A program made the position numbers and the translations under genes. Source: Tepidimonas fonticaldi (GTDB lineage Bacteria; Pseudomonadota; Gammaproteobacteria; Burkholderiales; Burkholderiaceae_C). Taken from it: 64,000 nucleotides of DNA. The DNA is taken from positions 1 through 64,000 of the forward strand of contig NZ_VJOO01000009.1 of the NCBI RefSeq assembly GCF_007556755.1, written 5' to 3'. The notes beneath the pieces were generated by a model. That model was not told the DNA's origin. It made no database searches and saw nothing but the letters and a program-made list of their open reading frames with translations. Positions 7,586 to 16,747 of the stretch are shown here, piece by piece. Positions within the stretch are counted from its first letter, which is position 1, and every line of letters begins with the position of its first letter.

Positions 7586-8241
7586 CTCTGCGCTGGGCGT
7601 GCCACCAGCGTGGCGCGCACCTGCCCCTGCAGGTCGGCGATGCCATTGCGCTCGTCGTACCGCAGGCGGTTGCCGATGAGCGTGTCCGCACCGCGCGTCA
7701 GCCGAACCGGCTGATCCGATTCGAGCAACCGCCGATCGTCATGCCACGTCAGGGTCTGGCCTTCCAAGGTTAGGCGCGGCGTGGCATTTTTGCGTTCCCC
7801 CTCCGGCCAGGCCTCGCGCACCAGGCGCACGTCGCCGCGCAGGTGGTAGGTGGTGCGCGCGTCGTCGGTGCGCAGCTCGCGGGCGCGCGCCAGCAGCCGC
7901 ATTTGCCCCGCGTGGTCGATGCGCTCCAGCGTGGCGTCCTGCACCCGCAGCAGGCCGTTGGCCGGAAAATGCTCCAGCACCGCACCGGTCAGCACCGATC
8001 CCAGGCGGCCATCGGCCTCGTAGCGGCGCAGGATGAAGCCCTCAAGGCGGTAGTCGGGCTGGCCTTCCGCCAGCGGCGTATCCGGTGCAGCGGCTGGCCC
8101 CGGGATGCGTTGGACGATCCCGTAGGTCACCAGGGCCAGTACCCCCATCAGCAGCACCGGCAGGTACAGCGACAGCCGCTCCCACAGCCCGTGCCAGCGC
8201 GGGGTGGCCGGGGACGGCGGGGCGGCGGGGATGGGGTTCAC
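7579..8241 (-). CDS. lptC: LPS export protein LptC
   Basis: A 220-residue bitopic inner-membrane protein with one N-terminal membrane segment (about residues 23-45, around LYLPVLLMGVLALVTYGIV) and a periplasmic beta-rich LptC domain. It links the LptBFG transporter to LptA in lipopolysaccharide export. The GTG start overlaps the kdsC stop by 4 bp (GTGA), giving the order kdsD-kdsC-lptC. In most relatives lptA, lptB and rpoN follow directly; here the next gene is convergent, so those genes must lie elsewhere. Sequence conservation is low, as usual for LptC, but context supports the call. Confidence 0.88.
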   Translation of the reverse strand: MNPIPAAPPSPATPRWHGLWERLSLYLPVLLMGVLALVTYGIVQRIPGPAAAPDTPLAEGQPDYRLEGFILRRYEADGRLGSVLTGAVLEHFPANGLLRVQDATLERIDHAGQMRLLARARELRTDDARTTYHLRGDVRLVREAWPEGERKNATPRLTLEGQTLTWHDDRRLLESDQPVRLTRGADTLIGNRLRYDERNGIADLQGQVRATLVARPAQSQ

Positions 8242-8786
8242 GCCGACGCCTCGGCCAGCAGGCTGGCGTAGCGGCCCGACGCCACCAGCAGCAGGTCGCA
8301 AAACTCCCGCGCCGCGCCATAGCCCGCCGCGGCCTGGGTGATGTGGTGCACACAGGCCCGCACCTCGGCGTGCGCGGATGGCGGGGCCACGGCGAACGCG
8401 CAGCGGCGCAGCACGGGCAGATCGGGCCAGTCGTCGCCCATGGCGGCGGCCTGCGACCAGTCCAGGCCCAGGGCATGCAGAATGGCCTCGGCGGCCGGCC
8501 GCTTGTCCTCCGTGCCGTAACGCACATGCTGCACACCGAGTGCCTGCAGGCGGTTGCGCAGGGCGGCCGAGTCGCGCCCGGTGACGACGGCGGGCTCGAT
8601 GCCCGCGCGGCGCAGCAGTTTCAGCCCATGGCCGTCCAGGCTGGAAAAGCGCTTGAGCGCCTCGCCATCGGGCCCGAAGTAGAGCCCGCCGTCGGTGAGC
8701 ACACCGTCCACGTCGAAGAAGGCGACGCGCACGTCCTGCGCCCGCAGCAGCGTTTCGGGGGGAAAGTTCAGCGCAGGCGGGGTCAT
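8238..8786 (-). CDS. kdsC: 3-deoxy-D-manno-octulosonate 8-phosphate phosphatase
   Basis: HAD-superfamily phosphatase of 182 residues, type C0 without a cap domain, that dephosphorylates Kdo-8-phosphate in lipid A core synthesis. The catalytic aspartates D25 and D27 lie in FFDVDGVLTDG; VTGRDSAALRNR carries motif II and GDDWPDLPVL motif IV. It follows kdsD with a one-base overlap (TGATG) and overlaps lptC by 4 bp, so the three genes are cotranscribed. Length and motifs are normal for KdsC. Confidence 0.95.
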   Translation of the reverse strand: MTPPALNFPPETLLRAQDVRVAFFDVDGVLTDGGLYFGPDGEALKRFSSLDGHGLKLLRRAGIEPAVVTGRDSAALRNRLQALGVQHVRYGTEDKRPAAEAILHALGLDWSQAAAMGDDWPDLPVLRRCAFAVAPPSAHAEVRACVHHITQAAAGYGAAREFCDLLLVASGRYASLLAEASA

Positions 8787-9793
8787 CAGATCACCTTGGC
8801 GCGCATCAGGTCGTGGTGGTTGAGGGCACCCACCAGCCGCCCGCCGTCGTCGACCACGAGCACGCTGGTGATGCGGTGCGTTTCCATGAGGTCGGCCGCC
8901 TCCACGGCCAGCATCTGGGGCCGCACGGTGCGCGGCTGCGGGTGCATGACTTCGCCGGCGGTCAGCTGGCGCAGGTCGGCGCTCTCGCGCCGTTCGATCA
9001 GCCGTCGCAAATCGCCGTCGGTGAAGATGCCGATGGCCGCACCCGCGTCGTCCACCACCGCCGCCGCGCCCAGGCCGCCTGCGCTCATGGCGCGCATGGT
9101 CTCGATCAGCGTGGCGGTGGGGGGCACCTGTGGTGTCGCCTCCAGCGGGCGCATCACGTCGCGCACCAGTGTCAGCAGACGGCGGCCGAGCGCGCCGCCG
9201 GGGTGCGAGCGGGCAAAGTCGTCGGGCTGAAAGCCGCGTGCGCTCAGCAGCGCCACCGCCAGTGCGTCGCCCATGGCCATCTGCGCCGTGGTGCTGGCGG
9301 TCGGGGCCAGGTTATGGGGGCAGGCCTCGCGCGCCACCCCCGTGTCCAGCACCACATCGGCATGCCGGCCCAGGCTGGAGTCGGCCCGCCCCGTCATCGC
9401 CAGCAGCGGCACCCCCATGCGCTTGATCAGCGGCAGGATGGCGGTCAGCTCCTCGCTCTCGCCGGAGTTGCTGATGGCCAGGACCACGTCGGCCGGCGTG
9501 ATCATGCCCAGGTCGCCGTGGCTGGCCTCGGCCGGGTGCATGAACAGGGCGGGCGTGCCGGTGGAGGCCAGCGTCGCGGCGATTTTGCGGCCGACGTGCC
9601 CGCTTTTGCCCATGCCGGTGACCACCACTCGCCCGCGGCAGGCCAGTACCGTGTGCACCGCCTGCGCAAATCGGATGTCCAGCCGGTCGGCCATCGCCTG
9701 CAGGCCCTGGATTTCGGTGTCCAGCGCCTCGCGCGCGAGGGCCAGCAGCGCATCGGCATCGGGCGCGGGATGGGTGGCGGGGGACGGCGTCAT
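8786..9793 (-). CDS. kdsD: D-arabinose 5-phosphate isomerase
   Basis: A 335-residue KpsF/GutQ-family enzyme converting ribulose 5-phosphate to arabinose 5-phosphate, the first step of Kdo synthesis. An N-terminal SIS domain holds GMGKSGHVGRKIAATLASTG (about residues 61-80) and SNSGESEE; two CBS domains fill the C-terminus, ending in NHHDLMRAKVI. The reading frame stays open far upstream, antisense to the antiporter gene, but homology begins at the ATG at 9793. GATAAT (9805-9800) ends exactly 6 nt before that ATG and no Shine-Dalgarno is present, so the mRNA is probably leaderless. Confidence 0.94.
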   Translation of the reverse strand: MTPSPATHPAPDADALLALAREALDTEIQGLQAMADRLDIRFAQAVHTVLACRGRVVVTGMGKSGHVGRKIAATLASTGTPALFMHPAEASHGDLGMITPADVVLAISNSGESEELTAILPLIKRMGVPLLAMTGRADSSLGRHADVVLDTGVAREACPHNLAPTASTTAQMAMGDALAVALLSARGFQPDDFARSHPGGALGRRLLTLVRDVMRPLEATPQVPPTATLIETMRAMSAGGLGAAAVVDDAGAAIGIFTDGDLRRLIERRESADLRQLTAGEVMHPQPRTVRPQMLAVEAADLMETHRITSVLVVDDGGRLVGALNHHDLMRAKVI

Positions 9794-9799
9794 GTGGGG

Positions 9800-9837
9800 A
9801 TTATCCGGCAAGGCCATCGCCCGCGCCGCCGTAAGAT
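9800..9837. promoter_or_regulatory. Divergent leaderless-type promoters for kdsD and the CPA2 antiporter
   Basis: GATAAT on the minus strand (9805-9800) is 6 nt from the kdsD ATG; TAAGAT on the plus strand (9832-9837) is 7 nt from the antiporter ATG. Neither gene has a Shine-Dalgarno, and no -35 hexamer is clear. The spacing places both transcription starts at or within about one base of the start codons. Confidence 0.5.
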
Positions 9838-9844
9838 CGGCGGG

Positions 9845-11830
9845 ATGAACTCGCTGGACATCGCGCTGCTGTATCTGCTGGCTGCCGTGCTGGGTGTCGT
9901 GGTCTGCCGCACCCTGCGGCTGCCGGCGATGATCGGCTACCTGGCGGTCGGCGTGCTGATCGGTCCGCACGCGCTGGCCTTGGCGCAAAACTCCGCCGGA
10001 CTGCGCTACCTGGCCGAGTTTGGCGTGGTGTTCCTGATGTTCGCCATCGGGCTGGAGTTCAGCCTGCCCAAGTTGCGCGCGATGAAGCGCTATGTGTTTG
10101 GGCTGGGGACGGCGCAGGTGGTGGTGACGGTGCTGCTGACCACGCTGGCGTCGCTGGTGCTGGGGTGGTGGCTGCCGCAGTGGTGGAAGCTGGAGTGGCA
10201 GATGGCGCTGGCCATGGGCGGCGTCATGGCGATGAGCAGCACCGCCATCGTCGTCAAGCTGATGGCCGACCGGCTGGAGCTGGAGTCCGAGCACGGCCAG
10301 CGCGTGGTTGGCATTCTGCTGTTTCAGGATCTGGCGGTGGTGCCGCTGCTGGTGCTGATCCCGGCGCTGGGCGCCGACAGCGAGAACCTGGCCGGCGCGC
10401 TGCTGCTGGCGCTGGCCAAAGCGGCGGTGCTGCTGACCGTGCTGCTCACCGGTGGCCAGCGGGTGATGCGCTGGTGGCTGACGCTGGTCGCGCGGCGCAA
10501 GAGCCAGGAACTGTTCATGCTCAACCTGCTGCTCGTCACGCTGGGGCTGGCCTGGCTGACCGAGCATGCGGGGCTGTCGCTGGCGCTGGGCGCGTTCGTG
10601 GCCGGCATGCTGATCGCCGAGACGGAGTACAAGCACCAGGTGGAGTCGGACATCCGCCCTTTCCACGATGTGTTGCTGGGGCTGTTTTTCATCACCATCG
10701 GCATGATGCTGGACTGGCGCCTGGTGCTCGAGCGCTGGCCGTTGGTGTTGCTGCTGCTGACCCTGTCGCTGACCTTCAAGGTGGCGCTGATCACCGTGCT
10801 GGCCCGGGCGTTCGGCGCTTCGATGGGGACCTCGCTGCGCGTGGGGCTGTATCTGATGCAGGCGGGCGAGTTTGGCCTGGTGCTGCTGCAACTGGCCAAC
10901 CAGAACGGCCTGGTGCCCCCGGCGCTGTTCAACCCGACGCTGGCGTCCATGGTCATCTCGATGCTGCTGACGCCCTTCATCATCCAGCACAGCAACGCCA
11001 TCGTGGCGCGGCTGGTCGGCAGCGACTGGCTGATGCAATCGGTGCAGATGACGCAGATCGCGCGCAAAGCCATCGCGGCCGACAAGCACGTCATCATTTG
11101 CGGCTACGGCCGCTGCGGGCAAAACCTGGCCCGCCTGCTGGAGGGCGAGCGCATGCCCTACATGGCGCTGGACCTGGACCCCGACCGGGTGCGGCAGGCG
11201 GCGGCGGCGGGGCATTCCGTCGTGTTTGGCGACGCGGCGCGCCTGCAGTCGCTGATGGCTGCCGGGCTGGCGCGGGCGAGTGCCGTGGTCGTCACCTATC
11301 TGGACACCCCCAGCGCGCTGAAGGTGCTGCACCATGTGCGCGAACACGCACCGCACGTGCCGGTGGTGGTGCGCACGGTGGACGACGCGGATCTGGCCCG
11401 CTTGCAGGCCGCCGGCGCCACCGAGGTCGTGCCCGAAGCGCTGGAAGCCAGCCTGATGCTGGCCAGCCATGCCCTGGCACTGGTCGGCGTGCCGCTGCGC
11501 CGCGTGGTGCGGCTGGTCCAGCAGCAGCGCGAGGCGCGCTACCAATTGCTGCGCGGCTACTTCCACGGGGCCGACGACGACGCCACCGACGAACCCCACC
11601 AAGAGCGCCTGACGACGGTGGTGCTGCCCCCCGCGGGGCCGACCGTCGGGCGCACCCTGGGCGAGCTGGCCCTGCATGCGGTCGGCGTGCGGGTGGTCGG
11701 CGTGCGCCGTGCCGGCGGCCGACACGAGGACCCCACCGACGAGCTGCGCCTGCACGGCGGCGACGCCGTGGTGCTGTACGGCGCCCCGGAAGCGCTGGCG
11801 CTGGCCGAAGGCAAGCTGCTGGCCGGATAA
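9845..11830 (+). CDS. CPA2-family monovalent cation:proton antiporter (Kef/RosB type)
   Basis: A 661-residue inner-membrane antiporter expected to exchange K+ (or Na+) for H+. The first 380 or so residues form the Na+/H+-exchanger membrane domain with about 12 segments. A cytoplasmic TrkA_N Rossmann domain begins at about residue 415 ([16 protein letters not shown]) and a TrkA_C domain closes the protein (about 575-655). Architecture matches KefB/KefC or YbaL; I do not assign glutathione gating because the required residues cannot be judged by eye. It is divergent from kdsD and followed 10 bp later by apt. Confidence 0.92.
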   Translation: MNSLDIALLYLLAAVLGVVVCRTLRLPAMIGYLAVGVLIGPHALALAQNSAGLRYLAEFGVVFLMFAIGLEFSLPKLRAMKRYVFGLGTAQVVVTVLLTTLASLVLGWWLPQWWKLEWQMALAMGGVMAMSSTAIVVKLMADRLELESEHGQRVVGILLFQDLAVVPLLVLIPALGADSENLAGALLLALAKAAVLLTVLLTGGQRVMRWWLTLVARRKSQELFMLNLLLVTLGLAWLTEHAGLSLALGAFVAGMLIAETEYKHQVESDIRPFHDVLLGLFFITIGMMLDWRLVLERWPLVLLLLTLSLTFKVALITVLARAFGASMGTSLRVGLYLMQAGEFGLVLLQLANQNGLVPPALFNPTLASMVISMLLTPFIIQHSNAIVARLVGSDWLMQSVQMTQIARKAIAADKHVIICGYGRCGQNLARLLEGERMPYMALDLDPDRVRQAAAAGHSVVFGDAARLQSLMAAGLARASAVVVTYLDTPSALKVLHHVREHAPHVPVVVRTVDDADLARLQAAGATEVVPEALEASLMLASHALALVGVPLRRVVRLVQQQREARYQLLRGYFHGADDDATDEPHQERLTTVVLPPAGPTVGRTLGELALHAVGVRVVGVRRAGGRHEDPTDELRLHGGDAVVLYGAPEALALAEGKLLAG

Positions 11831-11840
11831 TCGCGCCCCT

Positions 11841-12386
11841 ATGGACACCGCCGCCTACCTCAAAGCCCACATCCGCACCGTGCCCGACTGGCCTGCGCCC
11901 GGCGTGCAGTTTCGCGACATCACGCCGCTGCTGCAGGACCCCAAGGTCTTCCGCGTGCTGATCGACACCTTCATCCACCGCTACATGGACCGCGACAAGC
12001 GGCCCGATGTGGTGGCGGGGCTGGATGCGCGCGGTTTCATCATCGGTTCGGTGGTTGCCTATGAGCTGGGGATCGGCTTCGTGCCCATCCGCAAAAAAGG
12101 CAAGCTGCCCTTCACGACGGTGGAAGAGACCTACGAGCTGGAGTACGGCAGCGCCACCGTCGAGCTGCACACCGACGCCGTCAAGCCCGGCGACCGCGTG
12201 CTGCTGATCGACGACCTGATCGCCACCGGCGGCACCATGATGGCCGGCAAGAAACTGCTGGAAAAGCTGGGCGCCACCGTGACCGAGGGCGCGGCCATCG
12301 TGGCCCTGCCCGAGCTGGGCGGCCTGCAGCGCCTGCAAGAGGCCGGCTTGCCCCTGTTTACGCTGGTCAGCTTCGAGGGCCATTGA
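11841..12386 (+). CDS. apt: Adenine phosphoribosyltransferase
   Basis: Purine-salvage enzyme of 181 residues making AMP from adenine and PRPP. The signature PRPP-binding loop [14 protein letters not shown] is present (about residues 120-133), as are the N-terminal [20 protein letters not shown] and the flexible-loop region [20 protein letters not shown]. The ATG at 11841 has no Shine-Dalgarno; GATAAT (11826-11831), spanning the stop of the antiporter gene, ends 9 nt before it and may give apt its own almost leaderless transcript. The 3' end overlaps the convergent gene at 12367. Confidence 0.96.
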   Translation: MDTAAYLKAHIRTVPDWPAPGVQFRDITPLLQDPKVFRVLIDTFIHRYMDRDKRPDVVAGLDARGFIIGSVVAYELGIGFVPIRKKGKLPFTTVEETYELEYGSATVELHTDAVKPGDRVLLIDDLIATGGTMMAGKKLLEKLGATVTEGAAIVALPELGGLQRLQEAGLPLFTLVSFEGH

Positions 12387-12834
12387 TCTGGCCATGGGGC
12401 GGGCGGCCACCCGGCAGCGGGTTGCCGCGCCAGTACACGGCGCGCACCTCCAGCCCCAGGGTTTGCCGCGCCTCGGTCTGGACTTCCGCTTCCAGCCGCG
12501 CGGCCTCGGGTACGGGCCCGGCCGCCAGGCCCACCCGGTGCGGCAACCAGTCGATCAGCACCAGGTGCTGCAGGCCCTCGCGGTCCAGCGACAGCACGCG
12601 CACGCGGTAGCGGCCGGACAGCACCCCGTGGCGGATCATGATCTCGCGCACCAGCAGCGCCACCCGCTCGCGCTGGCGCCGCCGCGGGCTGGGCCGCGCG
12701 GCGTCGTGAGCCGACGCCTCGCGCGGCGCCAAGCCCCACCAGCGCCGCCACCGCGCCAGCCAGCCGGCGGCGGCAGGCGAGCGGCTGGGGTTGGGGGGCG
12801 GCGGCGACATGGCGGCGTGGGGCAAGGCGGGCAA
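12367..12834 (-). CDS. Conserved hypothetical protein, small, basic N-terminus
   Basis: Not assignable to a named family. The product is 155 residues from 12834, or 147 from the ATG at 12810. A Pro/Ala/Arg-rich N-terminus with [13 protein letters not shown] is followed by a more ordered region (about residues 55-140: [20 protein letters not shown], then VLSLDREG and AVYWRGNPL). I recall similar short proteins in Comamonadaceae, all without known function. Reading-frame quality and a regular hydrophobic pattern in the second half support a real gene. It converges with apt and overlaps it by 20 bp. Confidence 0.6.
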   Translation of the reverse strand: MPALPHAAMSPPPPNPSRSPAAAGWLARWRRWWGLAPREASAHDAARPSPRRRQRERVALLVREIMIRHGVLSGRYRVRVLSLDREGLQHLVLIDWLPHRVGLAAGPVPEAARLEAEVQTEARQTLGLEVRAVYWRGNPLPGGRPPHGQINGPRS

Positions 12835-12921
12835 CGGCTGACATTTTGGCCACTTTTGGCGCGTCTGCGTCGCGTTTGCCGACTTTGCGGCCTGTTTTGC
12901 GCTTTCCGCGCGGGCGTTTTG

Positions 12922-12929
12922 GCCGATAC
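12922..12929 (+). promoter_or_regulatory. FliA (sigma-28)-like -10 upstream of cheW
   Basis: GCCGATAC matches the sigma-28 -10 consensus GCCGATAA at 7 of 8 positions and lies 76 bp before cheW, the first of two adhering chemotaxis genes. The -35 side (TTTC 15 bp upstream) does not match TAAA well. Flagellar/chemotaxis control by FliA is plausible but unproven. Confidence 0.35.
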
Positions 12930-13004
12930 TCTGTCACCATTGGTTTTGCGCCGTCCATCGTCGGCGGGCCCGTTCGCCCGGCCCCCTGCCCAAGAGGAGT
13001 CACC

Positions 13005-13505
13005 ATGACCGCTGTTGCCACCTCGATCGCCGCCCATTCCGATGCCGCCTCCGGCCGCACGAGTGCCGAGTTTCTGACCTTCCGGCTCGGGGCGGAGGAG
13101 TACGGCATCGACATCCTGCGCGTGCAGGAGATCCGCTCCTACGAAAACCCCACCCGCATCGCCAACGCACCCTCGCACATTCTGGGGGTCGTCAACCTGC
13201 GCGGCGTGATCGTGCCGGTGGTGGACCTGCGCATCAAGCTCGGGTGCGAGAAGGTTGAATACAATGGCCTGACCGTGGTCATCGTGCTCAACGTCAAGGG
13301 GCGGGTGGTCGGTGCGGTGGTCGATTCGGTGTCGGACGTGCTGGAGCTGCCGCGCGACCAGATCCGCTCCGCGCCCGAAATGGCGTCGTCCACCGTGGAC
13401 ACGGCGTTCATCACCGGCATCGCCAGCGTCGGCGAGCGCATGCTGATCCTGATGGACATCGAAGCCTTGATGGGCAGCCCCGACATGGGGCTGATGGATG
13501 TTTGA
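13005..13505 (+). CDS. cheW: Chemotaxis coupling protein CheW
   Basis: A 166-residue CheW scaffold that links chemoreceptors to the kinase CheA. The single CheW domain runs from about residue 22 to 160, with [34 protein letters not shown] and [12 protein letters not shown] as typical blocks. The start is fixed by AAGAGGAG (12991-12998). Its stop lies 34 bp before the first receptor gene, implying one transcript with the receptors. cheA, cheR and cheB are not in the window, so this is an accessory CheW-receptor cluster or one end of a larger locus. Confidence 0.95.
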   Translation: MTAVATSIAAHSDAASGRTSAEFLTFRLGAEEYGIDILRVQEIRSYENPTRIANAPSHILGVVNLRGVIVPVVDLRIKLGCEKVEYNGLTVVIVLNVKGRVVGAVVDSVSDVLELPRDQIRSAPEMASSTVDTAFITGIASVGERMLILMDIEALMGSPDMGLMDV

Positions 13506-13539
13506 TCGCCCCCGCCATGCTGATCGAAAGGACACGGGC

Positions 13540-14871
13540 ATGAGCACAAGCGACTGGATGCGCGCCTACAGCGTGCGCGTGCGCATGTGGGGCGCGATCG
13601 CCGTGGTGCTGGTGCTGATGCTGGCGCTGGCCGGGGTGGGTGTGTGGGCCGTGCACCACATGCAGATTGCGCAGCACGAGGCCCTGACGCTCGCCTGGGT
13701 GGCCGCCGGCAACGGCGCCAACGAGGCCTTCGCGCAACAGATGATCGAGCTGACCGAGCACGGCGAGCAGATCCGTGCGCAGTCGCTGTGGGCGCTGGCG
13801 GCCGCGCTGGTGGTGGCGATGGCCATCGTCGCGCCCACCACCTGGATGAACATGCGCAGCATCGTGCATCCGGTGCACGAGGCGCAGGCGCTGGCGGTGG
13901 CCATCGCCCGGGGTGACCTGACCACCCGCGCCGACACCGGCGGGCACGACGAACTGGCCGAACTGATGCGCAGCCTTGCCGATATGCAGGCGTCGCTCGC
14001 GCGCACCGTGGGCGAAGTCCACGCCACCGCCGAGCGCATGCGGGCCACGGCCGAATCGGTGGCCAGCGGCAGCCAGGACCTGGCCCAGCGCACCGAGCAG
14101 ACCGCCGAGCACCTGCGCCAGACCGCCACCAGCATCGACGAGCTGACCCGCCATGTGGCGGCCAGCAGCGAGGCCGCGCAGGCCGCGATCGAACTGGCGC
14201 GACGCAACGCCGAGGTGGCCGAGCGCGGTGGCGAGGCCGTCGGCCAAGTGGTGGCGACGATGGACGGCATCCAGGCCGCCAGCCGCAAGATCGCCGACAT
14301 CATCGGTGTCATCGACGGCATTGCCTTCCAGACCAACATCCTGGCGCTCAACGCGGCGGTGGAGGCGGCGCGCGCCGGCGAGGCCGGCCGCGGTTTTGCC
14401 GTCGTGGCCGGCGAGGTGCGGCAACTCGCGCAACGCAGCGCCCAGGCCGCCAAGGAGATCAAGACGCTCATCGAGGCCAGCGTGGTGCAGGTGGGCACGG
14501 GCACGGCCCAAGTGCACGCGGCCGGCGCCACCATCCGGGACATCGTCGCCAACGCCGAGCAGGTCTCCGCCTTCATCCGCGAGATCACCGCCGCCAGCCA
14601 GCAGCAGGCGCAGGGCTTGGCGCAGATCAACGCGGCCGTGGCCGAGGTGGACCAGATGACGCAGCAGAACACGGCGCTGGTGGCGCACAGCACCGACACC
14701 GCCACCCATGTGCGCGCGCAGGCGGAGCGCATGGCACAGATGGTCGCGGTGTTCCGCCTGCCGGGGGTGGCGGGCGAGCACGCACCGCTGGTGCCGGCGC
14801 AGGTGCGCGGGCATGGCGACCCGTCCAGCTACCACGGGCCGGAGCGGCGCCGCTCGCCGCGGGCGGCGTAA
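13540..14871 (+). CDS. Methyl-accepting chemotaxis protein with minimal periplasmic region
   Basis: A 443-residue transmembrane chemoreceptor. Starting at the ATG at 13540 (AAAGGA upstream) there are two membrane segments (about residues 17-38 and 82-100) separated by only some 43 residues, too few for a 4HB, Cache or similar ligand domain. A HAMP domain follows (about 101-152) and then the MA signalling domain with the hairpin tip [22 protein letters not shown] (given in two parts: [14 protein letters not shown] and AVEAARAG). The C-terminus ends [10 protein letters not shown] and lacks the NWETF-type CheR/CheB tether. It may sense a membrane or energy signal, or work within receptor arrays with its neighbour. 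Confidence 0.93.
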   Translation: MSTSDWMRAYSVRVRMWGAIAVVLVLMLALAGVGVWAVHHMQIAQHEALTLAWVAAGNGANEAFAQQMIELTEHGEQIRAQSLWALAAALVVAMAIVAPTTWMNMRSIVHPVHEAQALAVAIARGDLTTRADTGGHDELAELMRSLADMQASLARTVGEVHATAERMRATAESVASGSQDLAQRTEQTAEHLRQTATSIDELTRHVAASSEAAQAAIELARRNAEVAERGGEAVGQVVATMDGIQAASRKIADIIGVIDGIAFQTNILALNAAVEAARAGEAGRGFAVVAGEVRQLAQRSAQAAKEIKTLIEASVVQVGTGTAQVHAAGATIRDIVANAEQVSAFIREITAASQQQAQGLAQINAAVAEVDQMTQQNTALVAHSTDTATHVRAQAERMAQMVAVFRLPGVAGEHAPLVPAQVRGHGDPSSYHGPERRRSPRAA

Positions 14872-14922
14872 CCCAAAGGCAAACGATTTCCTTCACTGCA
14901 CGATACCAAATGGGGCTGCACC

Positions 14923-16728
14923 ATGAGGCTCGATGACATCTCGGTCAGAGCAAGGCTTTACGGAGGATTTGGCGTGGTACTGGCGCTGCTGCTGATCGTG
15001 GCAGGCATCGGTCTGCTCGGGATGCTGCACATCGAAACCGACCTGCGCGAGGCCAAGGCGGTGGAGCGACGCGCGTTCACCGCGCAGCAATGGGCGGCGT
15101 TGACCGAGTTGAACGGCTCGCGCGTGCTCGCCCAGGTCAAGTCGGGTGGGGATCCTTCGGTCAAAGCTTATTTCGAACCGCTGATCAAGGAAACCACGGC
15201 CGAGATCAACCAGCTTCAAAAGGAGCTGGAGCAGTCCGTCCGGAATGAAGAGGTGCGGCGCGCGCTAGAGCAACTCGGCGCCATGCGCAAGGCGTACATC
15301 GATGCTCGTCAAGAGACGTTCAATGCGTTGTCCACCGGTGCTGTCGAGCTGGCGCAACAACTGGCTGACAGCAAGCTGCTGCCCGCGTTGCGCGCATATC
15401 AAAGCGCCCAGGCTCAGCTGGTCAAGCTCCAGACCGATCTGGCCGATCGATACACCCAGCAGACGTCGCAAGCCGTCGCCACCTCGGTATGGATCGTGGC
15501 GGGGCTGACGGTCGTGGCGCTGTTGCTGGGGCTGTTGGCCGCGTGGAGGATCACCCGCTCGATAGTGCAACCGCTGCGCTCCTTGCAGGATGTGGACACG
15601 CGAATTGCGCAGGGACACATCGAACAGACGCTCGACGTGCAGCGCCGCGACGAAATCGGCGACTTGTTGCGCAGCAAGGATTCGGTGCTGATCGCGCTGC
15701 GGCGCATCGTGGGCGACATTCGCCAAGCCAGCGTACAGATCGAGACCGCCAGTGCCGAGATTGCGCAGGGCAACCAGGACTTGTCGGCCCGTACGGAGAG
15801 CGCAGCCTCCAGCTTGGAGCAGACCGCCTCCAGCCTGGAAGAGTTGACCGAAGCGGTGCGCCGCAGCGCGGACGCTGCCCGTACCGCCAACCAGCTGGCG
15901 ACCCAGGCGGCCGAACAGGCCCGGCAGGGGGGGCAAGTGGTGGAGCAGGCGGTGTCCGCCATGCAGGGCATCGAGGCGAGCAGCCAAAAGATCGCCGACA
16001 TCATCCAGGTCATCGACGGCATCGCGTTCCAGACCAACATCCTCGCGCTCAACGCCGCGGTGGAGGCGGCGCGCGCCGGCGAAGCGGGCCGCGGCTTTGC
16101 CGTGGTGGCGGGCGAGGTGCGCGCGCTGGCCCAGCGCAGCGCCCAAGCGGCCAAGGAGATCAAGGCCCTCATCGAACAAAGCGTGGCCCAGGTGCGTGAC
16201 GGCAGCGGACAGGTGCGCCAGGCGGGTGGGACGATACACGACGTCGTGCAGGCGATTCAGCGGGTCGCCGACATGATTGGAGAGGTCACCGCAGCGGCCA
16301 GCGAACAGAGCGAAGGGATCGCCCAGGTCAATGCGGCAGTGGGGCAGTTGGACCAGACCACACAGCAGAATGCGGCGCTGGCCGAGCAGGCCACCGCCGC
16401 AGCCCAAAGCCTGCTCGATCAAGCGCAGCGCTTGCGGGAGTTGGTGTCGTTTTTTCATACCAGCGATGCCACGGTGATGGTGGCGCGTGCGCCGACGTCC
16501 AAGGCGATGGGGAGCGTTTCCGCGCGGCCGGTACCCAAGGCCGTGGGCAACGCCGCCAAACCCGCTGTCCGTTTGAGTGCTCCCGCCTCCAAGCCACGAA
16601 GCGGACCGGCTGCCGCTTTGGCGACCCCAGCGCAGGGGGCTTCTGGGCCAACCAAGGCTGCCTCTGCTCGGCCGGCCGCGGCACCCGCGCCCAAGCCAGC
16701 CGACGACGGCGACTGGGAAACCTTCTGA
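14923..16728 (+). CDS. Methyl-accepting chemotaxis protein, 4HB sensor, WETF tail
   Basis: A 601-residue chemoreceptor: membrane segments at about 12-34 and 188-209 enclose a helical periplasmic domain of about 150 residues (four-helix-bundle type). HAMP follows to about 265, and the MA signalling domain carries the conserved [14 protein letters not shown] tip. A long Ala/Pro/Lys-rich linker (about 515-595) ends in DGDWETF, a pentapeptide-type tether for CheR and CheB. The 5' third is visibly less GC-rich than its neighbours. The signalling tips of this gene and the previous one are nearly identical at DNA level (about 14281-14420 versus 15970-16109). Confidence 0.95.
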   Translation: MRLDDISVRARLYGGFGVVLALLLIVAGIGLLGMLHIETDLREAKAVERRAFTAQQWAALTELNGSRVLAQVKSGGDPSVKAYFEPLIKETTAEINQLQKELEQSVRNEEVRRALEQLGAMRKAYIDARQETFNALSTGAVELAQQLADSKLLPALRAYQSAQAQLVKLQTDLADRYTQQTSQAVATSVWIVAGLTVVALLLGLLAAWRITRSIVQPLRSLQDVDTRIAQGHIEQTLDVQRRDEIGDLLRSKDSVLIALRRIVGDIRQASVQIETASAEIAQGNQDLSARTESAASSLEQTASSLEELTEAVRRSADAARTANQLATQAAEQARQGGQVVEQAVSAMQGIEASSQKIADIIQVIDGIAFQTNILALNAAVEAARAGEAGRGFAVVAGEVRALAQRSAQAAKEIKALIEQSVAQVRDGSGQVRQAGGTIHDVVQAIQRVADMIGEVTAAASEQSEGIAQVNAAVGQLDQTTQQNAALAEQATAAAQSLLDQAQRLRELVSFFHTSDATVMVARAPTSKAMGSVSARPVPKAVGNAAKPAVRLSAPASKPRSGPAAALATPAQGASGPTKAASARPAAAPAPKPADDGDWETF

Positions 16729-16747
16729 CCCTGGCTGACCGCGCGCG

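Noticed and set aside
9794-11848. Long minus-strand open frame continuous with kdsD (gives a 1020-residue frame)
   Set aside because: It is antisense to the well-conserved CPA2 antiporter and is His/Gln-rich low-complexity sequence, typical of GC-rich shadow frames. KdsD homology begins at 9793.
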